Positions 4,771 to 12,103 of a stretch of 32,050 nt of DNA are shown one piece after another (the first letter of the stretch is position 1; every line of letters starts with the position of its first letter). Below the pieces are notes generated by a model that did no database searches, had not been told where the DNA came from, and worked only from the letters and a program-made list of their open reading frames with translations. The position numbers were made by a program, and so were the translations under genes. This DNA comes from a virus: IMG/VR virus record IMGVR_UViG_3300017971_000610, positions 1-32,050 of that record; one strand, written 5' to 3'.

Positions 4771-7272
4771 CTAGTTGCTCATCGTTAGTTCGTCTTGCGG
4801 TATCTCGACCTCGAAGTCGGCGTCCTGCACCACTTCGGTGGCCTGGCGCGCGGCCTCCTCGATCTCGGGCATGCGCAGCTTGAAGCGTTCGCGGTACAGG
4901 TTTGTGGGGTCGGTTTGCGCCGGCCCATAGGCGTTGGTGATCCAGCCGTCCCAGCTTTCATCGTCGGCCGGCGCGCCGGTCACACCGCCGGCGCGGGTTT
5001 CGATCACGTAACTGCGCCCGGTGTCGGTTTCCTGGGTCTGCTCAGGTGTCGCCGGCGCGGCGACCGGGGTATCGCTGGCCAGGCCCGAGCCGCCATGGCG
5101 CGAGAGCGCCAGCGTGATCTCGAAGTCGACCGACCCGTCGACCGGGTTGAACACCTCGCGCAGCGCATACACCTTGCCCTTGGCGATTAGGTACGGCGTG
5201 TTGATGCGCACGGTGGCGGCCAGCGTGATCGCCGGGTTGAACACCGGGGAAAGTGTCAGGCGGTTGCGACGTGCACGTTCCAGCATGGTGGTGCGGGCTT
5301 TCGCGATCGCGCATTCCTGCGCCGCTTCCATGGCCGTGCGGCCGTCGCGCTCGGCGTCGGTGGCGTCGATCTGATAATCGTTCGATTTCGTTGAAAGGCT
5401 CGCGCCCGTCGGCGGCCCGCTGAAGGCCGTATCGCGTTCGTATTCGCTCGCATCATAGGTCGCCTCCACGCCATAGCTCTCGGCGATCGCCTGCGGGCCG
5501 ATCGCCTCCTCAAGATCGGGCGCATACACGCGCAGCGTGTAGACCTCGGTCACGGTCTGTGCCCAGCGCCGGCCGGCGGTCCAGCTCGCGGCCAGGCAGA
5601 ACAGCTTGCGCGGGTCGCCGATCCACACCCGAACCGGTGTGCAATAGGCGCCGGCGGCCGGCAGGTCGGTAAAGTCGATCGCGCTGATCCGCGTCCAGGG
5701 GTTGCCGTCGGCGGCGGCGTAGACCATTTCCTTGGCCGCAAACTCGGCCGCGCCGTTGAGGTAGTTGCACAAGCCGACCGTGTCGCGAAAGGCCACCCGG
5801 ACTTCGCGATGGCGCAGGCGCGTAAAACGGAAATCCCAGGTGATCGTGACCTCGGTCAGCAGGTCGCGCCGGGTGGCGCGCGACAGGCGCATGGAATCCT
5901 CGAAGCGCCCGGCGTCGGTCAGGGTGAAGTCCGCGGTGGTCTTGGCCGCCCAGGGCACTACGACCAGCACGCCGTAGTTGTCGATGTGCATTTCCGAGGC
6001 GATCGTCGACAGCCGGTCGAGCGCGTACTGCCAGCCGTCGGCGGTCGCGTCGAAAACATACTCCGACCACAGCCCGCCGATGACGTTGTCGATCGCCGCC
6101 TTCGGCGTGTTCTCCAGCACGCCCTGCAGGTCGTCGGTGGCGTCGATCGTCAGCACGCCCGAGTCTGGGTCGAACACCGCGCGCGAGCTGATCCCGGTGA
6201 ACCGGCGCGAGCGCGATGTCACGGCGCCGGCGCTGCTGCGGGTCTCATAGTCGATCCGCACCGATTTGTTCTCATAGTCGTTGGGGTCGAGCGCGCCCGC
6301 CGGCGGGTAGATGCGAAAGGTCGCCAGCCCCGAGCTGCTTTCCTCGTGTTCCACGCTCACCGCACCGACCACCTGGTCGGAAATGTCGACCGCGTCGAAC
6401 ACCACCCGCACCGACCAGGCGGCCACCGCCGCCTGCGTCACCGCCGGATCCAACCCCTGCAGCAGCATCGGCAGGGTCGCCTGCGCGTGCGCGGTGATCG
6501 TCTGCAGCGTCATCGGCAGCGTCGCCTGCGGATGCGACAGCCACCCCTGCAGGGTCATCGGCAGTGTGTCCGGCGGATAGTTGCCGGTGGCCGCGGCATA
6601 CAGCCCGGCGACATCGTCGGCGCCGAGCGCTGATGGGAAAAAGATCAGCTCATCGAGCGAGCCTTCGAAGTTGCCGGTGTTTCCCGCGCGCCCAACACAC
6701 ATTTTATCGGTCGTCGGCGATATGCCGGCAAAGCCGGTAAGCGTCCCGGAGTCAACCGAAACCCCGTCGACGTAGAGCGTCCAGGCCGTCGTGCTGCTGA
6801 TAACCAGCACGGCAAACGCCCAATCGCTGAAGTCCAACCCGGTGACGGTGACCGTCCCGACGCCCCCGAATACGTCCTTAAAACGCGCGTGAAACTGCGT
6901 GTCGGTGACGGAAACCATCCATGACGCGTTTTGATTGTAGGTCGCGCCCCAATGCCAAATACAGTCGGTCCCAGGCGTTCCGGTGGTCGCCGTTTTGGCG
7001 AAAAATGCCAGTGAATAATTGACCGTGTCACTACTGCCATGCAGCGCATAGTTGAGCGCCGAGATGGCATAGTCGACCGAATCGGCGCCCCATGTCATCG
7101 CGTCGTTCGTGTCGCCGCCGGCATCAGTCGCGCCAGCGACGCCATAGTCCGGCGAGCCGGTCACGGTGAACACCCGCGCGTTGGCGTCATCGGTCAGGTT
7201 GCCCGACGCCTCATCGAAGCGCAGCCAGATGCGCGGACTTAGCGCGTCGACCGCGTCGGTCCAGGCTGTCAC
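4771..7272 (-). CDS. LamG lectin-tail hub fusion protein (833 aa)
   Basis: Residues 1-230 look like a LamG/concanavalin A-like jelly-roll domain: an opening RIWLRFDEASGN, middle strands around WAFAVLVISSTTAWTLYVDG, and a closing GSLDELIFFPSALGADDVAGLY. Three copies of a TLPM(T/L)LQ unit follow at roughly 236-275, probably a linker. The remainder resembles a baseplate/tail hub protein (gpD/gp27-like), with a VVFDAVDISDQVVGAVSVEH start and a long beta-rich body ending in an acidic helix. A carbohydrate-binding head on a hub would place the lectin at the tail tip for host contact. The lectin-coding DNA appears somewhat lower in GC than the hub part, consistent with domain acquisition. The hub assignment is less certain than the lectin. 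Confidence 0.65.
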   Translation of the reverse strand: MTAWTDAVDALSPRIWLRFDEASGNLTDDANARVFTVTGSPDYGVAGATDAGGDTNDAMTWGADSVDYAISALNYALHGSSDTVNYSLAFFAKTATTGTPGTDCIWHWGATYNQNASWMVSVTDTQFHARFKDVFGGVGTVTVTGLDFSDWAFAVLVISSTTAWTLYVDGVSVDSGTLTGFAGISPTTDKMCVGRAGNTGNFEGSLDELIFFPSALGADDVAGLYAAATGNYPPDTLPMTLQGWLSHPQATLPMTLQTITAHAQATLPMLLQGLDPAVTQAAVAAWSVRVVFDAVDISDQVVGAVSVEHEESSSGLATFRIYPPAGALDPNDYENKSVRIDYETRSSAGAVTSRSRRFTGISSRAVFDPDSGVLTIDATDDLQGVLENTPKAAIDNVIGGLWSEYVFDATADGWQYALDRLSTIASEMHIDNYGVLVVVPWAAKTTADFTLTDAGRFEDSMRLSRATRRDLLTEVTITWDFRFTRLRHREVRVAFRDTVGLCNYLNGAAEFAAKEMVYAAADGNPWTRISAIDFTDLPAAGAYCTPVRVWIGDPRKLFCLAASWTAGRRWAQTVTEVYTLRVYAPDLEEAIGPQAIAESYGVEATYDASEYERDTAFSGPPTGASLSTKSNDYQIDATDAERDGRTAMEAAQECAIAKARTTMLERARRNRLTLSPVFNPAITLAATVRINTPYLIAKGKVYALREVFNPVDGSVDFEITLALSRHGGSGLASDTPVAAPATPEQTQETDTGRSYVIETRAGGVTGAPADDESWDGWITNAYGPAQTDPTNLYRERFKLRMPEIEEAARQATEVVQDADFEVEIPQDELTMSN

Positions 7273-7809
7273 CTAGATTTCCTCCAGATTGACGCGCCAC
7301 ACGAATTCCGCGCCGTTGTCGCCGCGGCATTCACTGTCGATCACCACCGCGGTGATCTCGGGCCAATAATGCACGCGATAGTGCAGCGCGCCGGCGACCG
7401 CGGTGAGAGCGGCGTCGTTGGTGGTCTTGGCGTTGATCGCGGCGAGGTTGGTGATCGGGGTCTCGACCAGGCTGTCGCCGACCAGCGCGTAGCCGATCGG
7501 CTGGTGCCCGGCGTCGGTGCGGCGGTTGGCCGGCACGGTCACGGTGGTCGTGGCCGATCCTTTCGAGCGCGGCATTGCGCATTTCAGCAGGTAGGACGAG
7601 CCCGCGGTGATATTCTCAAAGCCCGACGGCACCCAGCCGGTGCCGTTGATCTGCGTCGCAACCTTACCCTGCCAGGCGGTGCGGACAATGCCGGAGCCGT
7701 CCGCGGTGCGCGCGAAGCGCTCGCCCTTTAGATCGCGATACTGCTGATCAAAGGTCAGCAGGGTTTCCGTTGGAATCACCCAGCCCCCGATCTCTAAGGT
7801 GGTAATCAT
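7273..7809 (-). CDS. Putative distal tail protein (178 aa)
   Basis: The gene lies between the tape measure (4-nt overlap at 7806-7809) and the hub fusion (immediately adjacent stop). The protein starts MITTLEIGGWVIPTETLLTF and is beta-rich, with an ITxxLxxGW-type opening seen in many phage tail proteins that form the collar below the tube. The C-terminus (AEFVWRVNLEEI) also looks like the end of a beta-sandwich. The position immediately after the tape measure is the usual place for the distal tail protein. The function is assigned mainly from gene order. Confidence 0.55.
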   Translation of the reverse strand: MITTLEIGGWVIPTETLLTFDQQYRDLKGERFARTADGSGIVRTAWQGKVATQINGTGWVPSGFENITAGSSYLLKCAMPRSKGSATTTVTVPANRRTDAGHQPIGYALVGDSLVETPITNLAAINAKTTNDAALTAVAGALHYRVHYWPEITAVVIDSECRGDNGAEFVWRVNLEEI

Positions 7810-9500
7810 TTATTGCCCCTTTTTTCGCCCGGCGCCCGGTCGCTGAAACTTGAACCGTTGCGGTAGATCGGCGACGCGCCCGGTACCGGGAACTCGGGCG
7901 CGGACAGGCGCAGCGTGGTCATCGTGGTGTTCCAGCCTTCGGCGTATTCCAGCGCCGCACCGGCGCCGGCGTCTTTGGCGGTGGCCTTGAGTACTGCCAG
8001 TTGCGCCTCGAAGGTCTGCACCTGCGCCAGCGCGGCATCGCGCTCGGCCTGCTCCGCGGCGGTCTCGGCCTGCGCGGCCTCGTTGGCGACCTGCTGGAGT
8101 TGCGTCGCCAAAAAGCGCAGTGTGCCGCCGGTCTCACTACCCTCCTCTTTCAGCTTGCGCAACAGCTCGCCGCCGCGCTGTGCCAGGCGAATGGATTGCT
8201 CGGCCTGGCCCTGCTCAAGCGCCGCGCGCGCGCGGGTGTTGGCCAGGAACACGTCGCTCAAGCTAACGTCCTCATCCGCCGGCGTGGTGATGTCCTCGAC
8301 CAGGTCCTGAAACTGGCGCTCGATGTTGGCCTGTTCCTGTTTGGCCTTGCGCAGCTCGGCGGTCTCCTCGGTCAGCGTTGCCTTTAAGCGCTTGAGCGAC
8401 GAATCACGCGAGTCGGCCAGATCGGCGTAGGCCTGTTCCTGGTCGCGCAGAATGGCGGCCTGCTCGATCGCTGCGGCCTGTGTTTCCGCGGTCGTTGCCG
8501 CGGCGCTTTCCTGCGCGGCTTCCAGCTCGGCGATGCGCGCGGCGATCGCTTCATACTCGGCGCGCAGGTCGCGCAGCCCGGCCAGGTCGGCGATGCGCAC
8601 GCCAAAGTCGAACGGGCTCAGGGAAAAGTCGCCCTCGATTTGGGCACGCGTGAATTCGAGCTGGGCGCGCAGGTTGTCCAGCTCGTTGGCGCTGGCGCCA
8701 AACTGCGCGGCGAGATCATTGAAGAAGTTGAGCGCCGGGCCGCCGGCGGAAATGCCTATGCCTTTCAGGTTGAGCGAAAACTTCGCTGCGGTGTCGTTGA
8801 ACTTTTCCGCCGCTTCGGCGAGGTCCTCGGAAATCACCGCGCCGGCCTCGCGCGCCTCCTCGGTGAGCGTGCGCAAGGCCTCTGATCCACCCTGGATCAC
8901 GTTGAGAAACTTCACGCCCTCGGTGTCGAACAGCTTGAAAGCGAGCCGCACCCGGTCGCCCTGGTTACTGACTGCCGCGAAGGCGTCGGCCAGTTGCGCC
9001 ATTTTTTCCTCAAGCGACAGCTCGTTGAACTCGGCGGCGTCGATCCCCAGCTCGGCCAGCGCCCCGCGCGCCTCACCAAAACCCTGCGCGGCCTCGCCAG
9101 AGCGCCGGATCAGGCGCTGCAGCGCGGTCGACATCGTGCGGAAATCCACGCCCGAGCGCTCGGCGGCATAGCCCAGCGCGGTCAGCTCATCGGTGGCCAC
9201 ACCTAAGCGTTCGGAAATCTTGCCGACGTTGTCGGCCTCGGCCGCGAACTGGCGCAGCTCGCGAAACGCCGCACCGACCCCGATTGCACTGGCCAGCGTC
9301 AGCCATTGGTTGCGCAGCAGCAGCACCTTGTCGGTGAGCCCCTTGAAACTGGTCGCCGCGCGGCGGTTGTCGCGCTCGATCTGATCGGCGGTGGTGCGCG
9401 AGGCGCCGCGCAGGCGGTCGTAACTGCCGGCGATCTTTTTGACCTGGCCGGAAAAAAGGTCCTTCAGTTGGTAGAAGACTTCGACGACGCGGTTGGCCAT
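7806..9500 (-). CDS. Tail tape measure protein (564 aa)
   Basis: The product is a long, mostly helical protein with extended Ala/Glu/Gln/Arg coiled-coil stretches (for example around residues 330-400 and 460-510). Its N-terminal opening, VVEVFYQLKDLFSGQVKKIAG, is followed by helices typical of small phage tape measures. One hydrophobic patch (LTLASAIGVGAAF) lies near residue 66. As the tape measure sets tail length, 564 residues would predict a fairly short tail of very roughly 80-90 nm by the usual 1.5 angstrom per residue rule. The start overlaps the preceding stop as TGATG. The gene order (tube, gpZ-like, tape measure, distal tail) supports the call. Confidence 0.8.
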   Translation of the reverse strand: MANRVVEVFYQLKDLFSGQVKKIAGSYDRLRGASRTTADQIERDNRRAATSFKGLTDKVLLLRNQWLTLASAIGVGAAFRELRQFAAEADNVGKISERLGVATDELTALGYAAERSGVDFRTMSTALQRLIRRSGEAAQGFGEARGALAELGIDAAEFNELSLEEKMAQLADAFAAVSNQGDRVRLAFKLFDTEGVKFLNVIQGGSEALRTLTEEAREAGAVISEDLAEAAEKFNDTAAKFSLNLKGIGISAGGPALNFFNDLAAQFGASANELDNLRAQLEFTRAQIEGDFSLSPFDFGVRIADLAGLRDLRAEYEAIAARIAELEAAQESAAATTAETQAAAIEQAAILRDQEQAYADLADSRDSSLKRLKATLTEETAELRKAKQEQANIERQFQDLVEDITTPADEDVSLSDVFLANTRARAALEQGQAEQSIRLAQRGGELLRKLKEEGSETGGTLRFLATQLQQVANEAAQAETAAEQAERDAALAQVQTFEAQLAVLKATAKDAGAGAALEYAEGWNTTMTTLRLSAPEFPVPGASPIYRNGSSFSDRAPGEKRGNK

Positions 9501-10297
9501 CAGCGGCGCACCCTTTTCGGTTGTTTAACGAACGCGACCGCTTGCGACAGCTCCACCTCGATCCACTGGTCGAACACACGCTCGGCAATGCCATAGAAGT
9601 CCAGGCGCTTTTTATACCGTGGCGGACCCTTCACAAACACCAGGAAAGGCGCGATCCGGCCCTGGCCGGTGCGGTAGCGTCCCTTGCGTTCCCAGATCGC
9701 GCGCGGGCGCAGGTAAGGCGAATAGAAAAACCGCTTTTTGCCGGCCTTGAGCGTGGCCTGGCCGAAGCGCAGGTTGTAGCGCGCATCCGCCGGCGTGTTG
9801 TAGTTTTTCGCCTGCACGTCGGCCAGCATCTTCGCCAGCGTCGGCCCGGGTATATTCCCGAACTTGTTAAGCCTTGCAGCGTCACCCGGCACCGTGTACT
9901 CGTTCGGGCCAAGAATCCCCATCATGCGCAGCGCGTATTCATAGCGCTTGAGCTGGCGCGCCCCGCCTTCGATCTGCGGCGCCAGGTGCACCACCGCCGG
10001 CGTGCCCTTGGCGGCGATGTCCTTGATCTTTACCGACGCGGTCAGATCGACCACGCTGGAGCCGGTCTTGACGCCGGCGCGGGCGCGCCGCACCCATAAG
10101 GCGTTCAGGGTCCAGCGCGTCGGCCGATCGAACACCCGCCCCATTTCCTCGCGAATGGCCACCGCGGCCCGATCGGCCGTTTTTGACAGCGCGATCGCGG
10201 CCGACAGCCGCACCCGCTTTTCCTGCCGGCGAAGCTCGGCCTCCAAGACGTTGAGCGCCTTGTCGGCCAGCTTCAGGTTCAGGACCCCGGCGGCCAC
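9500..10297 (-). CDS. gpZ-like minor tail/tail completion protein (265 aa)
   Basis: The protein has a helical N-terminus (about residues 20-60), then FDRPTRWTLNALWVRRA, and later a basic C-terminal half rich in Arg, Lys and Tyr (KRFFYSPYLRPRAIWERKGRY). From memory this opening matches a phage protein family found next to tail tube genes and often labelled minor tail Z-like. It lies between the tail tube and the tape measure, where tail assembly chaperones (lambda G/GT-like) would be expected. It does not look like a chaperone and no slippery overlapping frame was seen. The role is therefore tentative. Confidence 0.55.
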   Translation of the reverse strand: MAAGVLNLKLADKALNVLEAELRRQEKRVRLSAAIALSKTADRAAVAIREEMGRVFDRPTRWTLNALWVRRARAGVKTGSSVVDLTASVKIKDIAAKGTPAVVHLAPQIEGGARQLKRYEYALRMMGILGPNEYTVPGDAARLNKFGNIPGPTLAKMLADVQAKNYNTPADARYNLRFGQATLKAGKKRFFYSPYLRPRAIWERKGRYRTGQGRIAPFLVFVKGPPRYKKRLDFYGIAERVFDQWIEVELSQAVAFVKQPKRVRR

Positions 10298-10300
10298 GCT

Positions 10301-11029
10301 TTAGGCCTGCGATACCTTGAAGTATTGCGACAGCGCGCCGGTGGTGATGCTGGTGTCCTTCAGCGCGTCACCGGTCAGCGACAGCTCCGCGAACTCATCG
10401 CCGATCATCGGCAGCTCGGCGGCGGGTCCGAACTTGGCCCGGTGCACAATCACCACGACCGGCGTGCCGCTTTGCGCCTCGTTCAGGCCCTCGAATACCA
10501 GCTCGTACTCGGCCGCGCTTTGCGTCAGCGCCTCGACCACATCCACCGCTTTCTTGTCATAGGTGATCAGCAGCGGATCCGATGCGGAAATGCTGCCGGA
10601 TGCCAGAATGCGGATACCGGCCGCGCCGATCGTGTAGTCGGTGTCTTCGACGTAGGTGGTGCCGGCCGGATCGCTGGTCACGGTCACGGTCTGATCGATA
10701 TCGAGCACGTTGGCGGTCTTGACCAGCGGATCGCCGACCAGGCTCGCCGGCGCGGCGATGCTTTCATCCGTCACCGTGGTGGCCGTCACCGCCGACGCCG
10801 TCCCGAACACCGCCGCGGCCAGGTTCTCGGCCGAATAGTCGGACAGCGTCATCGACAGCTCGACCGCGTCGATGCGGGTCACGCTGTTATAGTTGCCGCC
10901 GCCGGCGGCGGTGTAGTCCTTCAGCTCTTTCTTGTCTTCGGTGATTTGAAACGACAAGGCGGTCACGTTGCCGACTTGGCGCCCGTCAAGAAAGACTTTG
11001 CCCTTCCCGATGTAGCTTTTGTCTGTCAT
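10301..11029 (-). CDS. Major tail (tube) protein (242 aa)
   Basis: The protein opens MTDKSYIGKGKVFLDGRQVGN, typical of siphovirus tube proteins in which a beta-hairpin follows a short N-terminal arm. It continues with Thr/Ser/Val-rich strands, a central segment that looks like an inserted Ig-like or beta-sandwich domain (VTVTSDPAGTTYVEDTDYTI) and a C-terminal beta region (EYELVFEGLN...). About 240 residues is a normal length for this class. It sits between the connector-type genes and the gpZ/tape measure genes. A 15-nt gap separates it from the upstream gene, with a ribosome site GAGGAAATTGTA before the ATG. Confidence 0.75.
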   Translation of the reverse strand: MTDKSYIGKGKVFLDGRQVGNVTALSFQITEDKKELKDYTAAGGGNYNSVTRIDAVELSMTLSDYSAENLAAAVFGTASAVTATTVTDESIAAPASLVGDPLVKTANVLDIDQTVTVTSDPAGTTYVEDTDYTIGAAGIRILASGSISASDPLLITYDKKAVDVVEALTQSAAEYELVFEGLNEAQSGTPVVVIVHRAKFGPAAELPMIGDEFAELSLTGDALKDTSITTGALSQYFKVSQA

Positions 11030-11044
11030 TACAATTTCCTCTGG

Positions 11045-11506
11045 TTACTCGATTTCAGGATCGCCAAGCTTGCGAACATGCGGCGCAGAATAAACGACGC
11101 GCGCGCCGACCGCGTTTTGCCCGGCCTCGGGCATAAAGATTTCATCACCCTGCCACGTGAGGCCGTACTGGTCGCGCACCAGTCCGCCAAGGGTCATGTC
11201 GCCGGTCTCGACCGCGCGCTGAATATCGGCCAGCAGGTCGGCGCCCTGCGCCTCGCTGTCGTTGTCGCGCTGCTCATAGGCCAGCACCGTGATCAGCATA
11301 TCGACCCGGGCCGCTTCGGTCTTGGTCTCGGCCGCGGAGCGCTCACCCAGCACCACCAGCACGCACGGCATTTCCTCGAGGCCGGGTTCCAGGCGGTCGC
11401 GCAGCACCGCGCGCCCGATGTTGGTGTTGTAGCCGTTGGCGATCGTGATCGCGGCAAGGCGCGCGGCGACCGCGTCGACAATGCGGATCAGCTTAGATGC
11501 GGGCAT
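11045..11506 (-). CDS. Putative tail terminator/completion protein (153 aa)
   Basis: The start is the ATG at 11506-11504 (MPASKLIRIVDAVAARLA), 14 nt inside the end of the preceding connector gene. A longer form up to 11566 is possible but would run deep into that gene. The protein has an N-terminal helix, a central strand pair (MPCVLVVLGERS and VDMLITVLAYE) and a helical middle, a layout like small tail terminator proteins (gpU-like) that cap the tail tube. Its place between the FII-like connector and the tail tube agrees with that. Assignment is by fold impression and gene order only. Confidence 0.55.
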   Translation of the reverse strand: MPASKLIRIVDAVAARLAAITIANGYNTNIGRAVLRDRLEPGLEEMPCVLVVLGERSAAETKTEAARVDMLITVLAYEQRDNDSEAQGADLLADIQRAVETGDMTLGGLVRDQYGLTWQGDEIFMPEAGQNAVGARVVYSAPHVRKLGDPEIE

Positions 11507-11798
11507 TGATGAACCATTCCATGCGGTTTTCCTGTTTGCCGTCCACCGTGTAACGGTGGCCCTCATAAAAGATCACGTCGCCGCGCTGCGGGGTCTCGGC
11601 CAGGTCCGACTTGCGGATCCGAAACACGATGTCCGAGTCGCGCACGGCGACCTCACCGGCGCCAAAAGCGAGCTGCGCGGCCTCGCTGTAGACCGCGCGC
11701 ACCGCCTGCTCCACGCCGCTGTCGCCGATGTAGGTGGCATCGGCGCCGTTGGCCGTGTAGGTGGCCTCCAAAATCGCGATGTGCATAGCGTCGTTCAC
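11493..11798 (-). CDS. Head-tail connector protein, FII-like (101 aa, GTG start)
   Basis: The chosen start is a GTG at 11798-11796, overlapping the previous TGA as GTGA. An ATG four codons downstream is the alternative. The C-terminal half reads IVFRIRKSDLAETPQRGDVIFYEGHRYTVDG, which fits the small beta-barrel connector proteins (lambda FII/Phage_attach type), where a 'GD.i...g..Y.V' pattern is common. Such proteins join the head to the tail tube. Gene order (fibre adaptor, connector, terminator, tube) supports the call. Confidence 0.6.
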   Translation of the reverse strand: MNDAMHIAILEATYTANGADATYIGDSGVEQAVRAVYSEAAQLAFGAGEVAVRDSDIVFRIRKSDLAETPQRGDVIFYEGHRYTVDGKQENRMEWFINARI

Positions 11799-12097
11799 AG
11801 CTCGCGCACCTGCAGCATGCCGTCGCCTTCCAGGGTCTCGCCGGCGACCGTCGTCACCTTGATGGTGATCTGGTAGTCCTCCAGATCGGTGCCGCCTGAT
11901 AACCACACCTGAGCGATCGCGCCGGAGAAACTCTGCGATCCGACCGTCAGCTCGGCGGAGCCGTCTACGTTGCCCTGGTTGGTGGCGACCGCCGAGATCA
12001 CCGACGCCAGCGCGCCGCCGTCGCGCAGGACCGCGGCGAAGTCCATGTCAAACAGGCGCTCCTCGCTCGGCTGTTTGGTTCTGATTGGTAGCACCAT
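11795..12097 (-). CDS. Fibre-tail adaptor-like protein (100 aa)
   Basis: The protein ends with a conserved-looking segment, AQVWLSGGTDLEDYQITI...TLEGDGMLQVREL, which matches from memory the phage 'fibre-tail adaptor' small beta-sandwich family (VWLSGGT..Y.i...v.t..G......i.VrEL). The N-terminus (MVLPIRTKQPSEERLFDMDF) resembles the adaptor's arm. Its position directly downstream of the large fibre gene supports a role in attaching the fibre to the tail or virion. The ATG at 12097 begins 6 nt after the fibre stop region. Confidence 0.65.
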   Translation of the reverse strand: MVLPIRTKQPSEERLFDMDFAAVLRDGGALASVISAVATNQGNVDGSAELTVGSQSFSGAIAQVWLSGGTDLEDYQITIKVTTVAGETLEGDGMLQVREL

Positions 12098-12103
12098 CGC
12101 GAA

